From contig NZ_JAERRB010000003.1 of assembly GCF_016735595.1 (NCBI RefSeq), positions 733,401-797,400 on the forward strand: a DNA stretch of 64,000 bases, written 5' to 3'. A model generated the notes under the pieces. The model saw nothing but the letters and a program-made list of their open reading frames with translations, was not told the DNA's origin and made no database searches. Made by a program: the position numbers and the translations under genes. The DNA comes from Chryseolinea lacunae. Its GTDB lineage: Bacteria > Bacteroidota > Bacteroidia > Cytophagales > Cyclobacteriaceae. Shown piece after piece: positions 30,571 through 40,172 of this stretch; position 1 is the stretch's first letter; every line of letters begins with the position of its first letter.

Positions 30571-32976
30571 ATGCTGAAAAATTATCTGACCACCGCCTTT
30601 CGCATCATGCTGCGGCAAAAGGCTTATTCTTTCATCAACATTGTTGGGCTTGGGCTGGGCATTGCCGCCAGTTTGCTCATTATCCTCTATGTGGTGGACG
30701 AAATAAGCTTCGATCGCTTTCATAAAGACTATCACAGAACCTACCGCCTTGGTTTCAAAGGGCGCCTGCAGGGCAACGACTTCGATATGGCAGTTTCGCC
30801 TGCCCCGGTGGCCGAAGCCATGCAGTCGGAAATTCCGGAAGTGGAATCGGTGGTGCGCTTCGGTTTGTGGCGAACCATGCCCATGAGCTTCGACGACAAG
30901 TCGTTTACGGAGCGCTACATGTTGGTGGCGGACTCAAACTTTTTTGAGTTCTTCTCCTTCCCCCTCGTGAAAGGCGATCCGAAAACCGTGCTGAAAGGGA
31001 TGAACAAACTGGTGGTGACCGAGTCGGCCGCTAAACGTTATTTTGGTGACGAAAATCCAATCGGAAAAATTTTGTTGCGTGGCTCTGAAAAAACCGCCTG
31101 CGAAATAACGGGTGTGGCCAAAGACGCGCCGGGCAATTCGAGCATTGTGTTCGATGTGGTGCTGTCCAGCCAGTCGTGGCAATACATGCGCGACACGCAT
31201 TGGACATCCAACAACATCTACACCTATGTTAAAGTAAACCCGCAAGCGACTGTTGATCCGATTAAAAAGAAGCTCGACGTGATGGCTGAAAAAAACATGG
31301 GACACGAGCTTGAAGAATTGCTGGGCCTCACGTTCAAACAGTTTCGGGAGCAGGGCAACGATGTTGGTCTAAACCTGAACGCTTTGGAAGATCTTCACCT
31401 CCGCGTGAACCAGCGCGAAGAAATTCTACCCGCCGGCAATTTGCAATACCTCTATATATTCGGTGCCGTTGCTGTTTTTATTATAATCATTGGCTGCATC
31501 AATTTCATGAACCTGTCCACCGCGCGTTCGGCTAACCGGGCGAAGGAGGTTGGGGTACGAAAAACGATTGGAGCGCTTCGCTCCAAACTCATGAGTCAGT
31601 TTCTGGCCGAGTCGTTAATCTACAGTGCCTTGTCGATGATGTTGGCCATGCTCATCATTGCCGCTGTGCTGGCACCGTTCAACGTGCTGTCGGGAAAAAC
31701 ACTCACGTTGGCGCTTTTTGCAAAACCGATGGTGGTGGTAGGATTGATTTTGTTCACCGCGGTTGTTGGGTTGTTGGCGGGAAGCTATCCGGCGTTTTAT
31801 CTCACATCGTTCCGGCCATCGGAAGTGTTGAAGGGAAGGGTTCGTTCAGGCTTCAAGAACTCGGTCATGCGGAATGCACTGGTCACGTTTCAGTTTGTGA
31901 TTTCCATTGCATTGATATTAGGAAGCATCGTGGTGTATAAACAGCTGATGTTTATGCAGGAAAAAAACATGGGTTTCCAGAAAGAAAATGTGATTGACTT
32001 GTTGCACACCTGGTCGCTCGACAAGAACGCGAAAGCCTTCAAGAACGAGCTGGCGCAGCATCCGGAGTTTAAGGGGGCCAGCTTTTCCAGCAGCCTTCCG
32101 CCGCACATTGGCTGGAGCAATGCATTTCGCAAGGGCGGCACCGAACAGGATTTTCTATTGCAGGTCTATCACGTAGACCACGATCACCTCGCCACCATGC
32201 AGTATGAAATGGTGGACGGAAGATTTTTCTCGCGCGACTTTGCCAGCGACACCGCGGCCGTCATTCTCAACGAATCGGCCTATCGCCAGATGGGGTTTGA
32301 TAAACTTGAAAATCAAACCATCACCGACTTCAGCGGCGACAAGCCACATCCGTTGAAAATCATCGGTGTGATGAAGAATTTTAATTTTGAGAGCTTGCGC
32401 AACGACGTGAAGCCCATGGCCATTCTTCTGGGAGGTGAACCCAACGGCGAAATGGCTATACGCCTGGCGCCGGGCAACACACGCGAACAATTGAAACTGC
32501 TGGAAACCATCTGGAAGAAATACTCCACAAACGCTTTTGAATATTCGTTCATAGACGAAAACTTCGATGCCCTCTTTCGCTCCGAACAACGCATGAGCTA
32601 CATCGTCCTCATCTTTACCGTGCTGGCTATTACCATCGCCAGCCTTGGGTTGTTTGGCCTCACCACGTTCACGGCCGAACAACGCGCAAAGGAAATCAGT
32701 ATCCGTAAAGTGATGGGTGCTTCGGTGCCGCACATCATGATGCTGATGTCGAAAGATTTTGCCGTGCTCATTGTCATAGCCTTTGCCATTGCTGCACCGT
32801 TGGGCTGGTATCTGGCATCGAGCTGGCTCGATGGATTTGCCTATCACACCGGCGTGGATGCCTGGGCTGTTGTGCTGGCCGGTTTGGCGTCGCTGATCAC
32901 CGCGGTGATCACCATAAGTTTTCAATCACTGAAGGCAGCCCGGGCAAACCCGGTAGATGCTATGCGCAGCGAATAA
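30571..32976 (+). CDS. MacB/FtsX-type ABC transporter permease
   Basis: 801 residues with the Bacteroidota layout of two FtsX cores. N-terminal helix (about 20-42, INIVGLGLGIAASLLIILYVV), MacB periplasmic domain, FtsX core 1 (about 290-410, CINFMNLSTARSANRAKEVGVRKTIG), a second helix and periplasmic domain, FtsX core 2 (about 675-800, ITIASLGLFGLTTFTAEQRAKEISIRKVMGA). Expected to work with an ATPase in exporting lipids, peptides or antibiotics; no ATPase gene is next to it. Followed by a terminator. Confidence 0.95.
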   Translation: MLKNYLTTAFRIMLRQKAYSFINIVGLGLGIAASLLIILYVVDEISFDRFHKDYHRTYRLGFKGRLQGNDFDMAVSPAPVAEAMQSEIPEVESVVRFGLWRTMPMSFDDKSFTERYMLVADSNFFEFFSFPLVKGDPKTVLKGMNKLVVTESAAKRYFGDENPIGKILLRGSEKTACEITGVAKDAPGNSSIVFDVVLSSQSWQYMRDTHWTSNNIYTYVKVNPQATVDPIKKKLDVMAEKNMGHELEELLGLTFKQFREQGNDVGLNLNALEDLHLRVNQREEILPAGNLQYLYIFGAVAVFIIIIGCINFMNLSTARSANRAKEVGVRKTIGALRSKLMSQFLAESLIYSALSMMLAMLIIAAVLAPFNVLSGKTLTLALFAKPMVVVGLILFTAVVGLLAGSYPAFYLTSFRPSEVLKGRVRSGFKNSVMRNALVTFQFVISIALILGSIVVYKQLMFMQEKNMGFQKENVIDLLHTWSLDKNAKAFKNELAQHPEFKGASFSSSLPPHIGWSNAFRKGGTEQDFLLQVYHVDHDHLATMQYEMVDGRFFSRDFASDTAAVILNESAYRQMGFDKLENQTITDFSGDKPHPLKIIGVMKNFNFESLRNDVKPMAILLGGEPNGEMAIRLAPGNTREQLKLLETIWKKYSTNAFEYSFIDENFDALFRSEQRMSYIVLIFTVLAITIASLGLFGLTTFTAEQRAKEISIRKVMGASVPHIMMLMSKDFAVLIVIAFAIAAPLGWYLASSWLDGFAYHTGVDAWAVVLAGLASLITAVITISFQSLKAARANPVDAMRSE

Positions 32977-33000
32977 AACATAAAAACATAATCGTATAGC

Positions 33001-33036
33001 CTCTCTTCCAGAATGTGGGAGAGAGGTTTTTTTGTG
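33001..33036 (+). terminator. Terminator after FtsX permease
   Basis: CCTCTCTTCC/GGGAGAGAGG, 10 bp with one G-U and a 7-nt loop, then TTTTTTT. Confidence 0.88.
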
Positions 33037-33042
33037 CATCAC

Positions 33043-34185
33043 CTAAAAGATATAGCCGGTGGAAATGGAGAGGAAGTCTGATATTTTGCCACGTGCGTGC
33101 AGCGCCACACCGGCATAGAGTGGGCCTTTGATTTTATATTCCAGCAAATAGACCTGATAAAATTTTTGTGCGCTGCTGGGATGGTTGGGTGTGATGTAGT
33201 AGGCCAGCTGCTGTCCGAACAAAAGCTTGCCAAAGAAAAAATAGTTCTGAAGACTGACGGAGCCCACCAGCGGATTGTACTTTTTTCCCGACTGCGCTTC
33301 CAGTACCTGTGCAATGCCATCGTAATAAAATTCTGCTCCAAGGCCAAGGGCACACACACGTCCCAAAGGTTTTGCTGCACCCAGGTTTAGCCCCCCGGCA
33401 AATCGTTTTTCGGAAGGAGCGTCTTGTGTCGGGTCCGATGTGTGTCGCCCGGCAAAAGCATGGGCAATGAATTTGATATCGCGATCGGTGAAGGGAACGC
33501 GCTTGCGGGGTTTCAGCAACAGCGGCTGCAAGGCATACTCCACCCCAACGCTACCCGACGCCACATTGATGCCCCAATTCGGCCATGTGCTTCCTCCGTT
33601 AGAAATGTGGCTGATCTGCGCCCCGGCCATCACACGCCAGCGATCGTTGATCGCATAATACAACGTGGGGTTGATCAGCAATAAAAAACTAATGTGTTGA
33701 CTATAGTAGATGTTGTCGGGGTTGGCGGTGGTGTTGTGAATTTTGTTGAGGTAGCTAAACCCCGCACCACACCGCAGCGAAACCTGGATGTGTTTTGCGT
33801 TCACGATGAATGGCTCTGTGAAAACGGTGGCACTGACGGCGTGCCCCAGAATGGCGGTGTTGCCAAAGTCGGCATAGCTCAAGGAGACGCCGTTCTTTGT
33901 GTAGCAGTTTGCATAGTCCCAAGCGCGCTGTTCGTTTTTCAAAAGACTAAAGTTCACCTCGGCCATGCGTGGTGGTCGTGTGAGGAGCGTGGCGAGGCTG
34001 GGGTCGTCGATGAGAATTTTGCCGCTGTGAAAGCGTGCATCCACAAAATAGATCCGCGACGAGTCTGGCGTTTGAGCGGAAGTTGTTAAGGCGACGAGCA
34101 AAAGCAATAGGACCCGGGCGTGGCTATGCAAGGATACATTGGTTAGCACCTGAAGAAAAAATATACTTTTGAAGCGGGTCCGCAT
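33043..34185 (-). CDS. Acyloxyacyl hydrolase (PagL-like lipid A deacylase) family outer-membrane protein
   Basis: 380 residues. Signal-anchor-like start with a hydrophobic run (VLLLLLVALTTSAQ) around 26-40. The motif AQISHISNGGSTWPNWGIN contains the His-Ser catalytic pair of PagL-type lipid A 3-O-deacylases, and the rest shows alternating beta-strand patterns of an outer-membrane barrel. The C-terminus ends in an aromatic (GYIF), as barrels do. In this family the enzyme trims lipid A acyl chains; specificity here is not known. Confidence 0.8.
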   Translation of the reverse strand: MRTRFKSIFFLQVLTNVSLHSHARVLLLLLVALTTSAQTPDSSRIYFVDARFHSGKILIDDPSLATLLTRPPRMAEVNFSLLKNEQRAWDYANCYTKNGVSLSYADFGNTAILGHAVSATVFTEPFIVNAKHIQVSLRCGAGFSYLNKIHNTTANPDNIYYSQHISFLLLINPTLYYAINDRWRVMAGAQISHISNGGSTWPNWGINVASGSVGVEYALQPLLLKPRKRVPFTDRDIKFIAHAFAGRHTSDPTQDAPSEKRFAGGLNLGAAKPLGRVCALGLGAEFYYDGIAQVLEAQSGKKYNPLVGSVSLQNYFFFGKLLFGQQLAYYITPNHPSSAQKFYQVYLLEYKIKGPLYAGVALHARGKISDFLSISTGYIF

Positions 34186-34219
34186 TGGTTTCGTTAAATT
34201 ACAGAATCAAAAAAACATT

Positions 34220-34513
34220 ATGGATAAAAAATATTTTGTTCTCAAACTAATTCCACCCCGACCCGACTTTGCGTCGACCATGACAGACGTGGAGCGTAGC
34301 ATCATGCATCAACACATTGCCTATTGGAAACCTTTTCTCGACACCGGCAAACTTCTTGTCTATGGCCCTGTGCTCGACCCCGCCGGCACGTTTGGCCTGG
34401 GCATTGTGTGTGTCGAAAACGAAGCCGAGGCACGCGCCCTGCTTTCGAACGACCCCGCCCTCTCCATCAACACATTCGAAATTTTTCCAATGCTGGCGGT
34501 GGTGAAACAGTGA
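34220..34513 (+). CDS. YciI-like small protein
   Basis: 97 residues from ATG 34220, which starts MDKKYFVLKLIPPRPDFA. The pattern MTDVERSIMHQHIAYWKPFLDTGKLLVYGPVLD and GIVCVENEAEARALLSNDPAL fits YciI/YCII, ferredoxin-like fold proteins of uncertain role. Stand-alone gene. Confidence 0.85.
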   Translation: MDKKYFVLKLIPPRPDFASTMTDVERSIMHQHIAYWKPFLDTGKLLVYGPVLDPAGTFGLGIVCVENEAEARALLSNDPALSINTFEIFPMLAVVKQ

Positions 34514-34784
34514 GTTAACCGTGTTGTGAGCGGGAATGTTCAGCGTTGACATGCGTTGTTTGAATACGTGATTAGATTTCTTCTCTTTAGTTGTGCACAT
34601 TCTTCTCTTCGTGATAATTTTTTGGTGATGGCTCTGTGACCTTTTGCTTGGGGCGGGATTTAAAAAATACCCGACTTCACGCAAGCATTTGGTATTGGCT
34701 GCGTTCATAGGCTGTGATGATGGAATAGCCTTTTGTGGCGTGTTGTCTGGCGTGTGAGAGAACCTAACCAAACGTTTTTGTGAT
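34514..34784. other. Intergenic, 271 nt
   Basis: No gene supported. A minus-strand open frame crosses it but runs antisense through the YciI gene and has a non-natural composition. No clear hairpin or promoter recognised. Confidence 0.5.
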
Positions 34785-36767
34785 ATGAGAATCGTATGTA
34801 TTCCGCTTCTTTTTATGGCGATCACCTCGGCGTGCTGCCAATCCTTGCAAGAAACCAAACATCCCGACGACACGAGCCGATTCCGGGTGTCCATTGATCG
34901 TCATTGGGGTTTTATCAACAGACATGGGGAGCTGGTGGTGAAGCCGATTTTTAAAAATGCTGGCGATTTTTCCGAAGGACTTTGTGCGGTCCGCATAGAT
35001 GGCTGTTTTGGCTTCATCGATAAGAACGGCACATTCGTTATCGCTCCCTCATTTGACTTTGCTACACAATTCAAGGAGGGATTGGCCATTGTTTTCCTCC
35101 GTGGAAAATCGTTCTACATTGATAGAGATGGAAAGCGGGCGTTCGATAACATATATAAACATGTGAGCGATTTTGGAAACGGCAGGGCATACGTGCGAAC
35201 GTTCACCGGTAAGGAGGGTGTCATTGATCAGCACGGTAAACTCCTTATAGACACCATGTTTTCGGGGATTGGTAGTTTCTCGGAAGGCTGCGCCGTGGTG
35301 CGCGGCTTGCGTCAAAAGTCTCATGAGGATGAAGACCTGAATGTTGAGGTGGGCCTGATTGACGCCGAGGGAAAATTTATGGTTCCCTACAACCGCTATT
35401 CAAACATAGTCAATTCAAGCAAAGGATATTTCGAGGTGAGCGGGATTGACGACGACGACAAAGCGAGACGTTCCGGGCTTATCGACAGCAATGGGGCGGA
35501 GGTATTTATTCGTGCCGACACAGGCGAGGTGTGGCTTGCCGGAGGGCTTTGTGACGGACTCGCGCGTATACATTTGTACAACTACAAAGCAGATGCAATA
35601 ACCGATAGCCATAAAGACAACGCCTACGAGGGCTTTGTGAATGATCGTGGGGAATTGGTTGTCGACAATCCGGAATTTAAAAATGTGTCTGATTTTTCAA
35701 GCGGTCGTGCCTTTGTGGAGGAACTCGACGGTCACTACTCGGTCATCAATACCCAAGGCAAAAGAATTGGCAGCGTTAAGTTTAACAATGTCCTCTCAAC
35801 GTCTTATAATGTAGGATCTTTTCAGGATGGAATTGCCTTTGTATCGACCGACGATGGATGGGGTATGATCGACACCAGTACAAATTTTTTGATTAAACCC
35901 AGATTTCAGAAAATCGAGTCACCGGGATTGGTTGGTAATTATTTTTTCTTTGAGGGCGGCAACCCACAGGCAAGTGACATGGACGCCACGTTCTACGGCG
36001 TGGCCGACCGTGGTGGGAACGTTATATTCAATTCGGTGATGCAGACCTATGATCAGACTGGCTTTGTGAACGGCCTGTTGAAATATATGGTAGACAACAA
36101 ACTCACCTTTGTGAATACCGATGGAAAAATTGTGTGGCAGGAAACGCCGCTGAAGGACGGAAAAATCACCGCATTAAACATCGACTACATGAACCGGGGA
36201 TACTGCTACGCACAGTCACAACCAAATGAAGCGGATAATGGCCATGGCTACAGTGATAGCATGGCCGAAGCTGCCAGGATTAAAAATCGCAAGGGTGCCC
36301 CCGCCAATGTGCTTAGCATTACTATTGTTGACAATGATGCTGTGTTTGAAAATCAATTTAAGGGCATGGTAGTTCAGATTGCAAACCAATCAAAAAGAAC
36401 TGTCCTTTTCAACGCGCAAGACAATCGCCTCGACATGAAGATGCAGGCACTCGACCACAATGGTGTGTGGCAAGATATAGAATACCTTCCCAATAGCTGG
36501 TGTGGCAATAGTTACCACACGTTGCGGCTCAAACGTAGTCGTTCGTGGTCGCTTGTGTTGCCGCGCTATGAGGGCGACATAAAAACCAAGCTTCGGGTGT
36601 CTTTGCAGTACATCGATCCGCGTGCTGCTGCGCCTTCCGCATTCTCAAGAGCAAAAGAAACCCTGGTGATTTACAGTCCCGAGTTTGAGGGGAGCGTCAA
36701 CCCTGCGCAATTCTGGAGAAGGCCGGAGTATTATCGTGGGGGAATCATGGATCCCTATAATGAGTAG
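34785..36767 (+). CDS. WG-repeat protein with C-terminal surface domain
   Basis: 660 residues. Signal sequence (IPLLFMAITSACCQ), possibly a lipoprotein at Cys17 or 18. WG beta-repeats run from about 35 to 440: HWGFINRHGELVVKPIFKNAGDFSEGLCAV, CFGFIDKNGTFVIAPSF, GWGMIDTSTNFLIKPRFQKI. The C-terminal about 160 residues form an unassigned beta-rich domain with a WCGNSYHTLRLKRS segment. WG repeats are common in Bacteroidota surface proteins; function unknown. Confidence 0.88.
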   Translation: MRIVCIPLLFMAITSACCQSLQETKHPDDTSRFRVSIDRHWGFINRHGELVVKPIFKNAGDFSEGLCAVRIDGCFGFIDKNGTFVIAPSFDFATQFKEGLAIVFLRGKSFYIDRDGKRAFDNIYKHVSDFGNGRAYVRTFTGKEGVIDQHGKLLIDTMFSGIGSFSEGCAVVRGLRQKSHEDEDLNVEVGLIDAEGKFMVPYNRYSNIVNSSKGYFEVSGIDDDDKARRSGLIDSNGAEVFIRADTGEVWLAGGLCDGLARIHLYNYKADAITDSHKDNAYEGFVNDRGELVVDNPEFKNVSDFSSGRAFVEELDGHYSVINTQGKRIGSVKFNNVLSTSYNVGSFQDGIAFVSTDDGWGMIDTSTNFLIKPRFQKIESPGLVGNYFFFEGGNPQASDMDATFYGVADRGGNVIFNSVMQTYDQTGFVNGLLKYMVDNKLTFVNTDGKIVWQETPLKDGKITALNIDYMNRGYCYAQSQPNEADNGHGYSDSMAEAARIKNRKGAPANVLSITIVDNDAVFENQFKGMVVQIANQSKRTVLFNAQDNRLDMKMQALDHNGVWQDIEYLPNSWCGNSYHTLRLKRSRSWSLVLPRYEGDIKTKLRVSLQYIDPRAAAPSAFSRAKETLVIYSPEFEGSVNPAQFWRRPEYYRGGIMDPYNE

Positions 36768-36872
36768 TCCCAGAAAGACCGCTGGAATTTGCAGTGCTTC
36801 AAAAATAAACCCACAAACCCCGTAGTTTTTTAGCCATCTTCCATACTAATAGGGAAACAGCAGAAGGTGCTA

Positions 36873-37376
36873 ATGAACAATCCGCAATATCAGGAGTTCC
36901 TAAAGGATGTGAACGCGCATATCAACATCGTTCACAAGGTGTGCCGGGTGTATTGCCCGGGGCACCTGGAGGCTGAGCGTGAGGATGTTTTTCAGGAGAT
37001 CATGTTTCAGTTGTGGCGGTCGTATCCACATTTTAAGGGGCAATCAAAATTTTCAACGTGGATGTATAAGGTCGCCTTGAACACGGCCATCACATACGTG
37101 AAGAAAAGCGCGCGCAATCCTGCCACCGAAAAACTGCGACCAACACACGACTTCGCCGAAACCACCGGGCCAAATCCGGAAGACGAGAAATTAAGTTTGC
37201 TCTATGAGGCCATCGACTCGTTGTCGCCACTTGACAAGGCCATCATTCTACTCTATTTAGAAGACAACAGCTATCAGGAAATAGCCATGATCATCGGCCT
37301 CACAAAAACCAATGTGAGTGTGCGGCTGGTCCGTATCAAAAAAGCACTGGAAGAAAGACTTCGCTATACCGATTAA
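36873..37376 (+). CDS. ECF RNA polymerase sigma factor
   Basis: 167 residues from ATG 36873 (a GTG lies two codons upstream). Region 2: EREDVFQEIMFQLWRSYPHFKGQSKFSTWMYKVALNTAITYVKK; region 4: LDKAIILLYLEDNSYQEIAMIIGLTKTNVSVRLVRIKKALEERL. A standard extracytoplasmic sigma factor. The next gene, 12 nt downstream, is a membrane protein that may hold it in check. Confidence 0.95.
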   Translation: MNNPQYQEFLKDVNAHINIVHKVCRVYCPGHLEAEREDVFQEIMFQLWRSYPHFKGQSKFSTWMYKVALNTAITYVKKSARNPATEKLRPTHDFAETTGPNPEDEKLSLLYEAIDSLSPLDKAIILLYLEDNSYQEIAMIIGLTKTNVSVRLVRIKKALEERLRYTD

Positions 37377-37388
37377 ACAAAAACGCAT

Positions 37389-38009
37389 ATGGAATCATTT
37401 GATGAAGTGAGAAAACTCTGGAACGCCAACAAGGCGTGTGGTGTGGATGATGTGAAAGCCGAAGCGTTGGCCGCCAACATCCGGAAACGACTTGCGCAGG
37501 AGCGGCGCACCGTGATGGAATATTTCTGGGCCGTGTTTGTCTATCACATTATCTTGTATGCGTTGGCTACGCATGTTGTCATTAAATTTTATGGCAATAC
37601 GCTGGTGATGATTTTGGCTTCGGCGTGCGCCGTGCTGCATGTGCCGTTCACCATGGTGTTGCTGAAAAAATTCAAAGCGATGTGTGTTGCCCGGGCAGCC
37701 GAAACGGCGCATGAGGTTTCTGCCTATGTGGCGCAGCAGTATGAACAAGTACAGGCCTTCTTCATCTTGAAAAAACGATTCGACCTCATCAGCATTCCGG
37801 TGACCTGCGGTTGCATGGCCGCCACCATTTTCGAAGGCTATGTGCCCGGTGGCATTGCCAACAACGTGCTGGCAACCCTTGTGGTGTTCGCCCTGCTGTT
37901 CGGAGCCTTTGTGTGGGCCACGCGGCTTGACAACCGAAAACGTTTTGAAAAACCGTTGGTGCATTTAGATATGATCATGAAAGACTTCTCAGCGACCGTG
38001 ATTGGGTGA
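37389..38009 (+). CDS. Membrane protein, probable anti-sigma partner
   Basis: 206 residues. A short charged N-terminal region (about 1-40, SFDEVRKLWNANKACGVDDVKAEALAANI) that could bind sigma, then four membrane helices (about 44-65, 70-90, 138-155 and 160-178). No zinc-binding anti-sigma motif is seen. The assignment rests on its position directly after the sigma gene. Confidence 0.6.
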   Translation: MESFDEVRKLWNANKACGVDDVKAEALAANIRKRLAQERRTVMEYFWAVFVYHIILYALATHVVIKFYGNTLVMILASACAVLHVPFTMVLLKKFKAMCVARAAETAHEVSAYVAQQYEQVQAFFILKKRFDLISIPVTCGCMAATIFEGYVPGGIANNVLATLVVFALLFGAFVWATRLDNRKRFEKPLVHLDMIMKDFSATVIG

Positions 38010-38059
38010 GCGTTGTAAAGAACGGAGCAGATTTAGAAAATTGGAATGGGATAAATAGA

Positions 38060-38088
38060 AAAGCCAGGACGGAAGCCCTGGCTTTTTT
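38060..38088. terminator. Bidirectional terminator
   Basis: AAGCCAGG/CCTGGCTT stem with T-run on the plus strand and an A-rich side on the other. Shared by the convergent sigma operon and the next lipoprotein gene. Confidence 0.85.
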
Positions 38089-38106
38089 GTTTCTGTGTGA
38101 TCCGTG

Positions 38107-38862
38107 TTAGGATTGTTTCTTGCTTACTTCACCGTTTTTCAAATTGAGGGTGAAGTTTTCGCCACCCACAATCAGCAACGCCGCATCATTGCCCTGGAAG
38201 GTGATGTCGCCGGTGTATTTGAAGTCGCCTTTGCTGGGCACGCTTCCTTCGATGAGGTAGGTGCCGGTGCCGCTCACGATCTTGTGCGTCACTTTGTTTA
38301 CGACCAGCGTGGTGAGTGTGATTTCAACCGTGCTGCTGCCTGACTTCGCCTGCTCTTTGTTTTCGAACGAGCCGCTGCGTTTGTATTGTCCGTTCAGCAA
38401 AAAGTTTTTCGTAGTGTCGGCGAGGCCGGTCACGTCGAGTTCGGAAACACCGGAGTGCGAGGCTTTCAGCTTTGGTCCATCAAACGCACCGCTATAGCTG
38501 AGGTCGACCGACACCAGCGACGGAGCGTTTTGATCGTTGCACTCCAGACGGAACTTGTAGCTGAAATCATAGCTAAAGGTGACGGTGGCACCTGAAGGAC
38601 TTGATCCCGAGAAGGCGATGTTTTGCGAAACGCCGCAAGCGTTCACACGACCACCGGCATTATCCTTCAACAGGTCTTCTGTCACGCCGGTGGTTTTGTC
38701 CGACACGAAAGAAACCCCCGAGGTGTTGGAGGCCAGCGACGACGACACAATCACGGCGGCTTCATCGGTTGTGATGGAGTTCACCGGTGCGTCATCATCA
38801 TTGTTACACGCGGTGAGGGCTGCAAACACGGTGAGGAATAATAATGCTTTGTGATTTTTCAT
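38107..38862 (-). CDS. Hypothetical lipoprotein
   Basis: 251 residues from ATG 38862, followed by a clear lipoprotein signal (LLFLTVFAALTACNNDDD, Cys near 19). Beta-rich, with repeated Ser/Thr and Gly segments (SGSSPSGATVTFSYDFSYKF, VSVDLSYSGAFDGPKLKASHSG). No family recognised. Probably surface or periplasmic. Confidence 0.75.
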   Translation of the reverse strand: MKNHKALLFLTVFAALTACNNDDDAPVNSITTDEAAVIVSSSLASNTSGVSFVSDKTTGVTEDLLKDNAGGRVNACGVSQNIAFSGSSPSGATVTFSYDFSYKFRLECNDQNAPSLVSVDLSYSGAFDGPKLKASHSGVSELDVTGLADTTKNFLLNGQYKRSGSFENKEQAKSGSSTVEITLTTLVVNKVTHKIVSGTGTYLIEGSVPSKGDFKYTGDITFQGNDAALLIVGGENFTLNLKNGEVSKKQS

Positions 38863-39119
38863 AGAGCGTTGTTTAGTTTCCATTTGTGAAGCCATTAACG
38901 CACCAGATTGCGCGAAAGCGACTCTCCACGCCATGAACAGCCGGTTTCGTCAATAGACTTCTGAAATGAAAGGTTAACCGGCATACTAAGATTTTAAAAC
39001 ACGGGCCGATCCGCAGGGTTTGGATGGACGTTGTGCAATGGAATTGTGGAAATCTTCCGAAATTTTTTTGATGCGCCGTGGAAAAAGCTTTGGAAGAATA
39101 AGGGATGGGATGGAAGTGT

Positions 39120-39194
39120 GGGATGTACTGGATTCGAACCAGTGACCCCTACCCTGTCAAGGTAGTGCTCTAAACCAGCTGAGCTAACACCCCC
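39120..39194 (-). tRNA. tRNA-Val(GAC)
   Basis: Acceptor GGGGTGT/ACATCCC, D-arm GCTC...GAGC with GG, anticodon arm CTACC-TTGACAG-GGTAG (GAC), T-arm ACTGG-TTCGAAT-CCAGT. Ordinary bacterial tRNA with a standard T-loop. Confidence 0.95.
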
Positions 39195-39259
39195 GATGTT
39201 TGAGAAGCTAATGTAATAAAAAAAACCGCTCAGACATTTTGTCAAAGCGGTTTTGAAGT

Positions 39260-39331
39260 GACCCCGGAGAGATTCGAACTCTCGACCCATTGATTAAGAG
39301 TCAATTGCTCTACCAGCTGAGCTACGGAGTC
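39260..39331 (-). tRNA. tRNA-Lys(CTT)
   Basis: Acceptor GACTCCG/CGGGGTC, D-arm GCTC-AGCTGGTA-GAGC, anticodon arm ATTGA-CTCTTAA-TCAAT (CTT), T-arm GAGAG-TTCGAAT-CTCTC. Ordinary tRNA and a useful contrast to the divergent Lys(TTT) at 14.1 kb. Confidence 0.95.
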
Positions 39332-39384
39332 AAAACGGTAACTGGGGTAGCAAAGTAAACCTTTGAACACATAGCATGCAAATC

Positions 39385-40161
39385 TTATTTTTCACCGGCC
39401 AGTAGCCCACCCTCGCCTTTGAGCATCACGCCCGACAGCTTGCGCCGGAGTGATTCGGCCACGAGGTAGAATATTTTTTGTGCCGCGTCGGCATAAACCA
39501 ATCCTTCGGGCCGGATGTTCGAAATACAGTTGCGCGATTCGTCGGTGAGGCCCGGTTTAGGGTGATAGGTAAGGTAGGCACCCAGACTATGAGGCGATGT
39601 GAGTCCGGGCCGTTCGCCAATGAAAATCAGGGACAGTTCCGCTTTTAATAATGAGCCAATGTCGTCGGCAATGGCCACGCGTGCCTGGTCGGCCAACACC
39701 ACGGGTGCCGTCGACAATCCCGCCGCGGCCAAGGCGGGCAGCAGTTGCGCAAGCACATGCACAGCGTGAAGGTTCACGGCTTCGGCAGAAAGACCGTCGG
39801 CAAAAACGATGCTCACATCTGCGGTGCCGGGCAACAGCGTTTCAATTTTTTTTCGCGACGCGGCATTTAACCTCCGACCCAGATCCGGACGTTGCAAATA
39901 TTCCTGTCGTGTTTGCACCTGGCTTTGCAGCGACAACACCGAGAGGCCCAGGGTTTCCAATGCCGTGGTGAGCGCGGCATTGTCGAGCGTTGAATAGATG
40001 GCATCGCGTGCGTGGGCGTGGGCCAGTTTGAAATCGAGCGAGGCATTGGTGGGCAACCCCGCACCCACGCGCCCCAAGGCAATGCGCGCATCGGTGTGTG
40101 CGCGCAGCGAAATCCAGGGATCGGATGGAATGTGGAATGCAGGTTTATCGGAAGTGCTCAT
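39385..40161 (-). CDS. eutC: Ethanolamine ammonia-lyase small subunit
   Basis: 258 residues from ATG 40161; the longer frame runs back into eutB. Typical EutC pattern: SLRAHTDARIALGRVGAGLPTNASLDFKLAHAHARDAI, RPDLGRRLNAAS, DVSIVFADGLSAEAVN, IGERPGLTSPHSLGAYLTYHPKPGLTDESRNCISNIRPEGL. With EutB it forms the B12-dependent enzyme that turns ethanolamine into acetaldehyde and ammonia. Third gene of the eat-eutB-eutC operon. Confidence 0.95.
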   Translation of the reverse strand: MSTSDKPAFHIPSDPWISLRAHTDARIALGRVGAGLPTNASLDFKLAHAHARDAIYSTLDNAALTTALETLGLSVLSLQSQVQTRQEYLQRPDLGRRLNAASRKKIETLLPGTADVSIVFADGLSAEAVNLHAVHVLAQLLPALAAAGLSTAPVVLADQARVAIADDIGSLLKAELSLIFIGERPGLTSPHSLGAYLTYHPKPGLTDESRNCISNIRPEGLVYADAAQKIFYLVAESLRRKLSGVMLKGEGGLLAGEK

Positions 40162-40172
40162 GCAGTCGGAAG

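Noticed and set aside
34247-34894. Minus-strand ORF of 215 residues over the gap before the WG-repeat gene
   Set aside because: Antisense to the YciI gene and to the start of the WG-repeat gene; no start signal or family.
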